Assembly (NCBI RefSeq): GCF_900110645.1
Contig: NZ_FOFB01000027.1
Coordinates: forward strand, 1-64,000
DNA length: 64,000 bases
Direction of reading: 5' to 3'
From: Neolewinella agarilytica
GTDB lineage: Bacteria > Bacteroidota > Bacteroidia > Chitinophagales > Saprospiraceae
The position numbers and the translations under genes were made by a program. Positions 8,924 to 17,118 of the stretch are shown here, in pieces (positions within the stretch are counted from its first letter, which is position 1; the number at the start of each line of letters is the position of its first letter). A model generated the notes under the pieces. That model did no database searches, was not told where the DNA came from, and saw only the letters and a program-made list of their open reading frames with translations.

Positions 8924-9239
8924 GATCGGACAGTTATACGCTTAGTTCTTTAAAAGGGAAACTAAAACTAGGATGTCCTTAAGGCTGTGTGTAGACCTCA
9001 TCGGTTAAATGGTAACACATACCTGTTTTTTCTTCTGTTCGGCGTGTAACCACCCCCGCTCACACAGTAGATCAATTGCACCTGCCCGATAATGTCGGTA
9101 TGTCTGGGCTCCTAATAGTAATCTTGTCTTACTGCTCTTTCAGGCTGGCTTAAGCTAAAGTATTAAGTTGCTTCAACCGCTGATTTTTACCTTACCTTAA
9201 AGTCGGATTTAACCAACATCCTTACTAAGAAAGATCAAC
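8924..9239. other. divergent intergenic region
   Basis: 316 bp between the outward-facing FAD-oxidoreductase and DUF1593 genes, so it must hold both promoters. A TTG near 9168 followed about 20 bases later by TACCTTAA is a weak candidate for the plus-strand promoter. No open frame, terminator or clear operator was seen. A half copy of the dispersed motif (TTGCACCTGC) lies near 9075. Confidence 0.4.
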
Positions 9240-10721
9240 ATGAAATTCAGCCGCTTTGCCACTTATACGGGGATCTTTTCTCTTGAGTATAAAATGATCT
9301 TACTAACGGTATTGTGTATTTCAATCTCACCATTCTGCGAGGTCTCTGCCCAGGAGATAGCCAAAGAACGCCTGATTGTTCTGACCGATATCGAAGCCGA
9401 TCCCGACGATACTCAATCTTTGGTACGTTTATTTCTTTACGCCAATCAATTGGACATTAAGGGCCTCGTGGCCACAACCTCATGCTGGATGACCGCAACG
9501 ATCAATCCCGCTTCCATTCAAAAGGTAATCGATGCCTACGGTAAAGTTCAGCCTAACCTCCTGAAGCATGAACCCGGATACCCGTCTGCGGAGCGTTTGT
9601 CAGCTCTCATTAAGCGTGGCCTGCCAAAATACGGCATGTCTGGCGTGGGCAAAGGAATGGATTCTGAAGGCTCTGATTGGATCATCAAAGTTCTCGAAGA
9701 GGACGACGAGCGCCCACTCTGGATATCCGTCTGGGGTGGCGTTAATACCCTGGCTCAGGCACTGCATAAAATCCGGGAGACGAAAAGTAAAGAAAAGGCT
9801 CAGGAGCTAATTGCCAAACTGCGGGTGTACACCATCTCCGATCAGGACGACAGCGGCATCTGGATCCGGAATAATTTCCCCGACCTCTTCTACATCGTCA
9901 GCCCTGGAGACTACTACGCTGACGCTACCTGGACCGGAATCAACGCCTTCATTAAGGGTAACGATAACGAGGAAATCAGCAATAGCTGGATTGCGGATAA
10001 TATTCAGCAGGGGCACGGCGCCCTTGGCGCCGTTTATCCCGATGTTGCCTGGGGAGTAGAAGGAGATACGCCCGCTTTTTTATCTCTGATTCCTAATGGC
10101 CTCAATCAGGCAGAAAAGCCTGAGTGGGGAGGCTGGGGCGGACGCTACGAACTGTATCAGCCTGACTTCAGCAAGACCCGAAAAGGAGGCTCCATCGTGG
10201 AGATTTCTCCGGAGACGCGCCCCATTTGGACAAATGCAACTGACCATTACGTTCCATACCTTCCTAAGGAATACGGGCGGACGGTCTTGCCGGACACGGC
10301 AAGTTTTACCGGTTATCGGGAGACACTCTGGCGGTGGCGGGATGACTTCCAGAACGACTTTGCGGCGCGAATGGACTGGTGTTACCAATCTTTTGCTGCC
10401 GCCAATCACCCGCCGGTGCCCGTTCTCAGCCATCCGGAGAAGCTGACGGTTACCGCAGGAGAACAGTTTACCCTGGATGCATTCGATTCTACTGACCCGG
10501 ATGGAGACAACCTTAGCTTCCTCTGGTTTCATTATCCGGAAGCCGGAAGCTATAAAGGTGACTTTAGCGTCGGAGCCGCTAATAATGTTCACCTGGTTCA
10601 CCTGACGGCTCCCGAGCTGGAGCAAGAGGCCAGTCTGCATATTATTTTGAAGCTGACGGACAAAGGAGTACCTGCCCTTAGTCGCTATAAGCGGGTCATG
10701 GTGACGGTGAAGCCTAAGTAA
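9240..10721 (+). CDS. DUF1593 nucleoside hydrolase-like secreted protein
   Basis: 493 residues. The N-terminal domain matches the DUF1593 family (inosine-uridine nucleoside hydrolase-like), with an acidic D-I-E-A-D-P-D-D-T motif near residue 50 that would bind calcium in true nucleoside hydrolases, and a W-G-G-V-N-T-L-A-Q segment. The last 90 residues form a beta-sandwich (cadherin/PKD-like, D-S-T-D-P-D-G-D) often fused in this family. A signal peptide is present; Met19 (9294) is an equally good start. The family is frequent beside glycan-degradation genes, where its substrate is unknown. It is divergent from the FAD-oxidoreductase operon. Confidence 0.82.
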   Translation: MKFSRFATYTGIFSLEYKMILLTVLCISISPFCEVSAQEIAKERLIVLTDIEADPDDTQSLVRLFLYANQLDIKGLVATTSCWMTATINPASIQKVIDAYGKVQPNLLKHEPGYPSAERLSALIKRGLPKYGMSGVGKGMDSEGSDWIIKVLEEDDERPLWISVWGGVNTLAQALHKIRETKSKEKAQELIAKLRVYTISDQDDSGIWIRNNFPDLFYIVSPGDYYADATWTGINAFIKGNDNEEISNSWIADNIQQGHGALGAVYPDVAWGVEGDTPAFLSLIPNGLNQAEKPEWGGWGGRYELYQPDFSKTRKGGSIVEISPETRPIWTNATDHYVPYLPKEYGRTVLPDTASFTGYRETLWRWRDDFQNDFAARMDWCYQSFAAANHPPVPVLSHPEKLTVTAGEQFTLDAFDSTDPDGDNLSFLWFHYPEAGSYKGDFSVGAANNVHLVHLTAPELEQEASLHIILKLTDKGVPALSRYKRVMVTVKPK

Positions 10722-10774
10722 GTGCTAAAGCCAAAGGGAATCTTTCCGTTCTGACCACTGTGCAGAGTACAGCC

Positions 10775-11647
10775 CTAACAACCATAGCCCGGCCAAACCA
10801 GCCACCCCCGTGAGGTTGGATGGATCCGGCCGGCCGGCGTATCTCCGGGGATTTGGGCTTTGTATCCACTCCAAAGCGCTTCGGGGAGATTGTCGTTGGG
10901 CAGGCCATTGGGGAACCAGGTGAGACGGGGCTCCCAGTGCGATCCGTCTTTTGTCCGATACATCTCATCTTTAGCGGAAATGACGTAGAGGTAATCTCCT
11001 CCGGTAAGGAGCTGAGCGAAAGCCCATTCGGGTTGCACATCAGACCAGCTGATGCCTTTGTCCGTCAAAATTCCAATACCGTTCTGCCTGGCCACGAAGA
11101 GTCGGTCATTGTGAAGAGACAGGGCATTGATCGGAGTCAGGTCGGTGCTGTGGCGTTTCCAACTATCGCCATTATCATAAGACTGCCAAAGGCCACTGTG
11201 GCTGGCGGCCAGTAGCAGGTCATCATTGAAAATGAAATCGCTTACGGTACTGTTGATGTTAAACATCGCCCGGCGCCAGTAAGCGCCGCCGTCTTTAGAA
11301 ATGTACACGCCATGCTGGTAAGTACCCAGCAGAATAATCTTACCGTGTGCCGACAGTGCAGTAGGAAAAAAATCTTTGCTGCCAAGGGGAAGCCCTTTAC
11401 TGCGGTTTTCCCAGGTACAGCCATCCGCTGTCAGTACGTAGATGCCTTTGGTGTTACTGGCCAGGAAGAGGTCGCCCTGATGATCCATCACGTTGCGAAC
11501 CTGCAGTTTCTCCGGAAGGCCTTCGGCAAAATTATTCCAGTGCTGTCCATTGTCCGTACTTACGTAAAGGATGGGAGGAGGGGCGCTCGCCGCGGGTACA
11601 GGGGCTGTTGAAAACAGCAAAGTGAATAGCAGGGGAAACAGGTACAT
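10775..11647 (-). CDS. Asp-box (BNR) beta-propeller protein, secreted
   Basis: 290 residues with an N-terminal signal peptide and at least four Asp-box loops (S-x-D-x-G-x-x-W variants: STDNGQHW, SKDGGAYW, SYDNGDSW, TKDGSHW) spaced by one blade each, as in sialidase-like and Ycf48/sortilin-like propellers. No catalytic residues can be named, so it may be a binding or scaffold protein. It converges with the DUF1593 gene; the 53-bp gap shows no terminator hairpin. Confidence 0.78.
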   Translation of the reverse strand: MYLFPLLFTLLFSTAPVPAASAPPPILYVSTDNGQHWNNFAEGLPEKLQVRNVMDHQGDLFLASNTKGIYVLTADGCTWENRSKGLPLGSKDFFPTALSAHGKIILLGTYQHGVYISKDGGAYWRRAMFNINSTVSDFIFNDDLLLAASHSGLWQSYDNGDSWKRHSTDLTPINALSLHNDRLFVARQNGIGILTDKGISWSDVQPEWAFAQLLTGGDYLYVISAKDEMYRTKDGSHWEPRLTWFPNGLPNDNLPEALWSGYKAQIPGDTPAGRIHPTSRGWLVWPGYGC

Positions 11648-11731
11648 CGGACAATTATTTGGTTAGCCGCAAGGTAGGATCGGGGCTGCACCAAAGTTAA
11701 TAACGAATGTAAAAGGATGTAAAAGCTGGCT

Positions 11732-11768
11732 GGCCCGGCGTACGCTGCTTCCAGCAGCGATCGGCCAA
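11732..11768 (+). repeat. 37-bp dispersed repeat, copy 1
   Basis: This stretch begins GGCCCGGCGTACGCTG and ends GATCGGCCAA. It recurs at 51560-51596 with only a few substitutions, in the same orientation, in the spacer after atpG. Both copies contain a CTG-TTCC-CAG mini-hairpin and sit in spacers with other repeats. Function unknown. Confidence 0.6.
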
Positions 11769-11852
11769 AGCTGCTTCCAGCCGCGCTACGCAATTACTGC
11801 ACGAACGGAGTACGCTTCGGCGACCAGGCGCAGAGCAGCGCATATAGCGGTA

Positions 11853-12713
11853 TTACCCCAGCAAAATGCGCAAGGCCAGTTCCACATCACCCCGCTCCAG
11901 AGAGTCCTTGGCCAGGGTATGGAGAGATTCCCGACCTTGTGACCTGGCCTGCGCTACGGCAGGGAGCTTAGCGGCTTTGGCGATTTCTGCTTCGGTTGGC
12001 AAGCGCTCGGCGTTGCCGAGCCGACCGAGGTTGTTGCCGGACAAGACAGTGCTGTTCCGGATGTGCGGAGGCAGGGCGTCAACGCCAATGCCCAGGCTGC
12101 GAACCGGCTTGGGAATTTCGAATAGTGATTCCGGGATGGCGCGCACGTAGTCATTGCCCCCCATGCGGCCCACCAGGTCGAGCAGGGTAGGGTCAAAGGT
12201 TCCGCCCGGGGCGAACTCGTCGCGGACGTGAATACAAACCACGCGAGCCAGCACCAGATTGCCGGCCATAGGGCCGTCACCCAATGGAATCACCCGGTCC
12301 ACTACACACTCGAAGGAAACCGGTGATTCCCCCACCCGGGGCGGACGCACAGACTCACTTTGCACCTGCGTCAGCGCCGCCTTCTCAAACTCATTCACCT
12401 CCGGTGGATAAGCGGTCGAGGTAAGCGACATCTGCTCCACCATAGCATGATCAACGATATTAATGACCACCTCCGGCACCGCTAATACGTTATTGAGCGT
12501 ATCCTTGGTCTTCCCATCCCGCCCACTGCGTAGGGGAGAAAAAGCCAGCATCGGCGGATCTCCACTAACCACATTAAAGAAGCTGTAGGGGCTCAGATTT
12601 ACCTTGCCTTCAGCGTCTATCGTAGAGGCAAAGCAGATGGGGCGAGGCGCTACAGCCCCGGCAAGAAAGGAATAAGTCTCACGGGGAGAAAGGTCGGTGG
12701 CGGTCAGGATCAT
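11853..12713 (-). CDS. flavin reductase family protein (FMN-binding split barrel)
   Basis: About 286 residues starting at M-I-L-T-A-T-D-L; an in-frame ATG at 12770 would add 19 residues lacking family features. The A-P-R-P-I-C-F-A-S-T segment and N-L-S-P-Y-S-F-F-N-V are characteristic of the Flavin_Reduct domain, which binds FMN and either reduces it or uses it in small-molecule reactions. The C-terminal 80 residues are an extra helical tail seen in Bacteroidota homologues. It lies 4 kb from the homogentisate genes, where such proteins often occur. One copy of the dispersed motif lies inside it at 12358-12377. Confidence 0.85.
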   Translation of the reverse strand: MILTATDLSPRETYSFLAGAVAPRPICFASTIDAEGKVNLSPYSFFNVVSGDPPMLAFSPLRSGRDGKTKDTLNNVLAVPEVVINIVDHAMVEQMSLTSTAYPPEVNEFEKAALTQVQSESVRPPRVGESPVSFECVVDRVIPLGDGPMAGNLVLARVVCIHVRDEFAPGGTFDPTLLDLVGRMGGNDYVRAIPESLFEIPKPVRSLGIGVDALPPHIRNSTVLSGNNLGRLGNAERLPTEAEIAKAAKLPAVAQARSQGRESLHTLAKDSLERGDVELALRILLG

Positions 12714-13274
12714 ATGATTTGGGCAATACCCGCTCTTCGGAGGGGTTTTAGTGAGCTCAAAGGTAATCAAGCTACTGTGTTTTCACTATCTCTTGACCGT
12801 CAGATGGTTAATCAAAGATGTGCGAGTTGAAAATGAATAACCGTTTTTTTTGTGCCCGGGACGACCCGGACGGAAGACTAAATTTTCGCAAAAACTGGTT
12901 GACCAATTTTGCAGACCCACTTATTTGGGGTAATTTTCCTCCATGAAAAGAGGTTCACATGCAAAAATAAGGGATGAAGAAACATCCTTTCAGGACATAT
13001 CCAATTTTGGGAACCTGAACAATCGTGCCTAAGTCAAAGTAGGTTTAACCATGCTGTTTCTTCGGAATGAAGAATGGTGTCGCACGGTTTACCCATTGAT
13101 TGCAAACTTCCCATTGGTGGTTAGTAGTTAAGGGCGAGCAGTGCTATGAAACTTGAAAACTGCTTCGACTCAGGTATGCTTTCATCAAGACTAAATTTTT
13201 AATCGAGGGAGGGGGACTTTCCCCGCCTGGATTTCATCAAAACAACAATAACTAAACAAGACAAATTACATTTC
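12714..13274. other. divergent intergenic region, AT-rich
   Basis: 561 bp between the flavin reductase (minus) and the SDR (plus). No supported open frame and no strong hairpin. A possible plus-strand promoter is TTG at 13153-13155, 19 bases, then TATGCTTT at 13175-13182, one base away from the Bacteroidota -7 consensus. That would give a 5' leader of roughly 85 nt. Confidence 0.35.
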
Positions 13275-14036
13275 ATGAGTAACAATGGAAAAGTGGCTAT
13301 AGTCACAGGTGCCACTGGCGGTATTGGTTTCGCAGTAGCCAAGAGACTAGGTGAAGACGGATATACTGTCGTACTAAACGGTATTGACGATGAAAAAGGA
13401 GCTGAAAGAATACAGGAGCTCACCGCTGCTGGAATTAAGGCCGAGTACTACGGCTTCGACGTAACGAAAGAAGATGCCGTAACTTCTAACATCAAGGCTA
13501 TTGGTGAAAAGTACGGAAGGATTGACGTGCTGGTAAACAATGCCGGTGGGTTAGGAGGAAGATCCCGCTTTGAAGAAATGACTACGGAGTTTTACCGCTT
13601 TGTGATGGCACTGAATCTTGATTCTGTGTTTTTCGCTTCAAGAGCTGCCATCCCCTTCCTGAAAAAAGGAGATAACCCGACGATCATCAACTACACGTCC
13701 AACGCTGCCTGGAATGCAGGAGGGCCGGGAGCTGGTATTTACGGTACCTCAAAGGCAGGCGTACAGACCATTACCAGAGCTCTCGCCAAGGATTTGGCGG
13801 AGTACGGAATCCGCGTCAATGCGGTATCCCCCGGTACTATCGATACGCCTTTCCACAAGCAAATCAAGTCAACAAAGCCGGAGGTGTTCGCTTCATGGGC
13901 GAACAACATCATGCTCGGCAGACTGGGGCAACCGGACGACGTAGCCGGCGTAGTCTCTTTCCTGGCCAGCAAAGATGCGGCTTTCCTGACGGCAGAGACC
14001 ATTCAGGTCGGTGGCGGACAGGCATTGGGCATCTAA
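13275..14036 (+). CDS. short-chain dehydrogenase/reductase (SDR)
   Basis: 253 residues of the classical SDR family: NAD(P)-binding T-G-A-T-G-G-I-G at 11-18, N-N-A-G-G near residue 90, and the catalytic Tyr-x-x-x-Lys in Y-G-T-S-K-A-G-V near 155-159, with a serine before it supplied by the N-Y-T-S segment. The C-terminal G-G-G-Q-A-L-G-I resembles 3-oxoacyl-ACP reductase and glucose dehydrogenase relatives. The substrate cannot be read from the sequence. It is followed by a terminator and then the Nramp-like gene, so it is probably monocistronic. Confidence 0.88.
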   Translation: MSNNGKVAIVTGATGGIGFAVAKRLGEDGYTVVLNGIDDEKGAERIQELTAAGIKAEYYGFDVTKEDAVTSNIKAIGEKYGRIDVLVNNAGGLGGRSRFEEMTTEFYRFVMALNLDSVFFASRAAIPFLKKGDNPTIINYTSNAAWNAGGPGAGIYGTSKAGVQTITRALAKDLAEYGIRVNAVSPGTIDTPFHKQIKSTKPEVFASWANNIMLGRLGQPDDVAGVVSFLASKDAAFLTAETIQVGGGQALGI

Positions 14037-14101
14037 GCCAATGGCTTAAGACCGAGGTCTTAAGTTGAATAGACTTCCTGCTAAAAACGCGAGAAGTAAT
14101 C

Positions 14102-14146
14102 AGTGGACTAACCAGGTATATTTCCGGGTTAGTCCACTTGTTTTTA
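14102..14146 (+). terminator. Rho-independent terminator after the SDR gene
   Basis: A perfect 12-bp stem (14102-14113 with 14127-14138) around a 13-base loop is followed at once by TGTTTTTA. It lies 66 bp after the SDR stop and 30 bp before the Nramp-like start, separating the two transcription units. Confidence 0.78.
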
Positions 14147-14176
14147 TAAACCAAGCCACGGCAATATTTCCTGATA

Positions 14177-15433
14177 ATGGCAATCACTAAAGATAAAGTA
14201 CTCAAGGGTTTAGCGGCCTTTCTTCCGGGCATTTTCCTGCTGGGGTTTAATATCGGAACCGGAAGTGTAACTGCCATGGCGAAGGCAGGTGCCTCCTACG
14301 GAATGTCCTTACTCTGGACGATTGTCGCTTCCTGTCTGACGACCTATTTTATGATCAACCTCTACAGCCGCTATACCCTGGTGACGGGGGAGACAGCGCT
14401 GCAGGCCTTTCGTAAGCATATTCACCCGGCCGTTGGCATTTTCTTTATCGTGGCACTGACCGCCGGCGTCATGGGCAGTGTGATGGGCGTGATGGGGATT
14501 GTGGCGGACATCTGCTATGAATGGTCCAAAAGCTTTGTTGCGGGCGGGATTTCGCCCGTCGTTTTTGCGGCATTCTTTATATCACTGGTCTACTTTATTT
14601 TCTGGAAAGGGAAGACCCAATTCTTTGAGCGGGCCTTAGCGGTCATTGTGGCCATTATGTCGGTTTGCTTTGTGGCCAACTTCTTTATCCTTATGCCCCC
14701 GCCGGTAGAGATAATAAAGGGCTTGATTCCCAATATGCCACAACTACCCGTTGATGAAGGCCGCGGACCATTTTTAGTGATTGCCTCCCTGGTGGGGACG
14801 ACCGTCTTTTCGGGCCTCTTCATCATCAGAACAACCCTGGTCAAGGAGGCCGGTTGGACGCTGAAGGATAGTAAAGCGCAGCGCAAAGACGCCATCGTCG
14901 CGGTGTCTCTGATGTTCATCATCAGTATGTCCATCATGGCCGCCGCCGCAGGAACGCTCTACCTGGAGGGCATCAGCCTGACCCGAGCTTCCCAGATGAT
15001 CGAATTGCTGGAGCCCCTGGCGGGGCCATTGGCCACCGGAATTTTCGCCTGTGGCATCATTGCCGCGGGCGTGTCTTCTCAGATACCCAACGTCCTGATG
15101 CTCCCCTGGTTGCTCTGCGATTACAACCAGTCCGAGCGGGAAATGACACTGCCCAAGTACCGAATCATGGTTTTCCTGATTTCTTTACTGGGGCTTGTGG
15201 TTCCCATCTTTGATGCCCGGCCGGTATTCGTGATGATCGTCTCCCAGGCCTTTAATGCCGTGATCCTGCCGGCTACGGTGCTGTGCATTTTCTACCTGGG
15301 GAACCGGAAAGACCTGATGGGGGCTTACCGGAATGGTAAGGTCACCAATGGTATCCTGCTCCTGATTTTACTGTTCTCCATCTTTACCTCGGTGGTGGGG
15401 GTGAGAGGGGTTTGGCAGTTGATCGGCGGGTAG
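14177..15433 (+). CDS. Nramp-superfamily transporter, non-canonical
   Basis: 418 residues with about eleven hydrophobic segments in the Nramp (SLC11) pattern. In true Mn/Fe transporters TM1 carries D-P-G-N and TM6 carries M-P-H. Here TM1 reads G-F-N-I-G-T-G-S (24-30), keeping Asn but lacking the Asp, and the TM6 region reads T-T-V-F-S-G-L-F-I-I, lacking the metal-binding Met and His. The substrate may therefore be another cation or an organic solute. It converges on fumarylacetoacetase; a copy of the dispersed motif lies in the short spacer. Confidence 0.75.
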   Translation: MAITKDKVLKGLAAFLPGIFLLGFNIGTGSVTAMAKAGASYGMSLLWTIVASCLTTYFMINLYSRYTLVTGETALQAFRKHIHPAVGIFFIVALTAGVMGSVMGVMGIVADICYEWSKSFVAGGISPVVFAAFFISLVYFIFWKGKTQFFERALAVIVAIMSVCFVANFFILMPPPVEIIKGLIPNMPQLPVDEGRGPFLVIASLVGTTVFSGLFIIRTTLVKEAGWTLKDSKAQRKDAIVAVSLMFIISMSIMAAAAGTLYLEGISLTRASQMIELLEPLAGPLATGIFACGIIAAGVSSQIPNVLMLPWLLCDYNQSEREMTLPKYRIMVFLISLLGLVVPIFDARPVFVMIVSQAFNAVILPATVLCIFYLGNRKDLMGAYRNGKVTNGILLLILLFSIFTSVVGVRGVWQLIGG

Positions 15434-15443
15434 GGCAAAAGCA

Positions 15444-15460
15444 GGCGCGGCCGCAGGTGC
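15444..15460 (-). repeat. copy of the TTGCACCTGCG-N3-GCGCC motif
   Basis: Plus strand reads GGCGC-GGC-CGCAGGTGC, so the motif is on the minus strand. It lies between the stop codons of two convergent genes (Nramp-like and fahA), where it cannot be explained by coding. Confidence 0.6.
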
Positions 15461-15502
15461 GGACTATGCTTAGGGAGCAGTGTAGGCTGTAGGGCGGGCT
15501 AG

Positions 15503-16723
15503 TTATTCTGTTATCTGTCCGCTGACTGCCCCAAAGCCTATCCGGATGTCTCCTTTCTCCCCCCAACCCCGCATCACCACCGTATCCCCATCCTCCAGGA
15601 AAGTGCGAGGGGTACCATCCGCCAGGAGGAAGGGCTTTTTGCCGCCTTCAGAGATCTCGAGTAAGGAGCCGTAGGAAGCTGCATCCTTGCCCGAGATGGT
15701 GCCCGACGCCATCAGGTCGCCCACCCGGACGTTGCAACCATTGACGGTGTGGTGGGCCAGCTGCTGGGCCATGTTCCAGTACATGTAGCCGAAGTTGGAG
15801 TGGGAGACGATAGTCTCCGGGCCGCCTTTAGGGGTGATGCTGACTTCGAGCTTAATGTCGTAGTTGTTGAGGCCTTCGGTTTGCAGGTAGGGGAGTACTT
15901 CAGGGTCCTGCACGGGTCCTGCGATGCGGAAAGGTTCCAGGGCCTCCAGCGGGACGACCCAGGGCGACATTGAGGAAGCGAAGTTTTTACCGAGGAAGGG
16001 GCCGAGGGGGACGTACTCCCACTTCTGGATATCCCTTGCACTCCAGTCGTTGAAGAGAACGAGGCCGAAGATGTAGTCTTCGGCTTCAGCGGTGGAAATC
16101 GGCTCGCCGAGGGTGGAGTCTTTGCCAATGAGGAAGCCCATTTCGAGCTCGAAGTCGAGGTTCTGGGAAGCTCGGAACTCTGGAGTGTCCATGGCCTTGG
16201 TCTTGACCTGGCCTGAGGGGCGGCGGATGGGCGTTCCGCTGACGACAATCGAGCTCGCCCGCCCGTGGTAACCCACGGGCAGATGCCGCCAGTTGGGCAG
16301 CAGCGCATTGTCGGGGTCGCGGTAAAGTTTGCCGACGTTGGTGGCGTGCTCGATGCTGGAGTAGAAGTCGGTGTAATCACCGATCCGGACGGGGAGATGC
16401 ATCGTGGCTGCCAGTCGGTCTTCGAAGAGATCGGGCCGGTTGGTCAGGGGGCCATCTTTGCTCCTTAACCACTCTTGCACCTGCGTCCGCGCCCCGTTTG
16501 TTACCTCCTTTCCGAGCGCCATAAAGGGGTTGAGAACGTCTTCGTAAAACACGCTCGTGTCGAAATCGAAGAGGCCCATCTCGCCAACTTTGGACATATC
16601 CAGAATCTGATCGCCAACGGCGATGCCGACGCGGGGCGATTCGCCGGGCATGGAGAAGATGCCCCAGGGGAGGTTGTGAAGGGTGAAGTCGGAGTTGGGG
16701 GGAATGGGGGACATATTGCTCAC
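15503..16723 (-). CDS. fahA: fumarylacetoacetase
   Basis: 406 residues, close to the usual 415-430. It hydrolyses fumarylacetoacetate to fumarate and acetoacetate, the last step of tyrosine and homogentisate breakdown, using a calcium-assisted Glu/His dyad. Diagnostic segments are D-Y-T-D-F-Y-S-S (with metal-binding Asp), H-A-T-N-V-G, L-P-V-G-Y-H-G-R-A-S-S, the E-L-E-M-G type block (L-E-F/D-F-E-L-E-M-G-F) and N-D-W-S-A-R-D-I-Q. It is followed upstream by homogentisate dioxygenase on the same strand with a repeat-filled 395-bp spacer. The dispersed motif occurs in the coding sequence at 16474-16493. Confidence 0.95.
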   Translation of the reverse strand: MSNMSPIPPNSDFTLHNLPWGIFSMPGESPRVGIAVGDQILDMSKVGEMGLFDFDTSVFYEDVLNPFMALGKEVTNGARTQVQEWLRSKDGPLTNRPDLFEDRLAATMHLPVRIGDYTDFYSSIEHATNVGKLYRDPDNALLPNWRHLPVGYHGRASSIVVSGTPIRRPSGQVKTKAMDTPEFRASQNLDFELEMGFLIGKDSTLGEPISTAEAEDYIFGLVLFNDWSARDIQKWEYVPLGPFLGKNFASSMSPWVVPLEALEPFRIAGPVQDPEVLPYLQTEGLNNYDIKLEVSITPKGGPETIVSHSNFGYMYWNMAQQLAHHTVNGCNVRVGDLMASGTISGKDAASYGSLLEISEGGKKPFLLADGTPRTFLEDGDTVVMRGWGEKGDIRIGFGAVSGQITE

Positions 16724-16739
16724 GCTTTGCGTTCGTGCT

Positions 16740-17113
16740 CCCCGGATTACGTCGCGACTTCGTCGGCGACTTCATCCGGGGCTAAGGATGTTTGACTTCC
16801 CCGGATTACGCCCGAGGCTACGCCTCTTGCTTCATCCGGGGCTAAGGATGTTTGACTTCCCCGGATTACGCCCGAGGCTACGCCTCTTGCTTCATCCGGG
16901 GCCAAGGATGTTTGACTCCTTCGGAGTCGGTGGTTAGATGGCTCCCCTCTCCTCCGGACCTCCGGAGGAAGCCGCGAAACGAAAGGGGTTGGGGGAGAGG
17001 TTTTTTATGGACTTCATCCGGGGCTAAGGATGTTTGACTTCCCCGGATTACGCCCGAGGCTACGCCTCTTGCTTCATCCGGGGCCAAGGATGTTTGACTC
17101 CTTCGGAGTCGGT
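16740..17113. repeat. 60-bp tandem repeat array in the fahA-hmgA spacer
   Basis: Four units starting at about 16740, 16799, 16859 and 17041. Each runs from CCCCGGATTACG through a short variable GAGGCTACGCCTC hairpin to CTTCATCCGGGG and ends AAGGATGTTTGACT. Units 2 and 3 are directly adjacent and almost identical; unit 1 is diverged. CCCCGGAT and ATCCGGGG pair within each unit. Units 3 and 4 end with a GACTCC-TTC-GGAGTC type hairpin. Between units 3 and 4 is a 44-bp block (16944-16987) repeated inverted at 29063-29106. Small open frames here are repeat translations, not genes. Confidence 0.88.
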
Positions 17114-17118
17114 GAGTT

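Noticed and set aside
16683-16937. 84-codon frame with internally repeated peptide
   Set aside because: It is a translation of the 60-bp tandem repeat and overlaps the start of fahA on the other strand.
16740-17113. Regularly spaced repeats that could suggest a CRISPR array
   Set aside because: The units are 60 bp long, directly adjacent for two copies, have no unique spacers of even length, and no cas genes are nearby.
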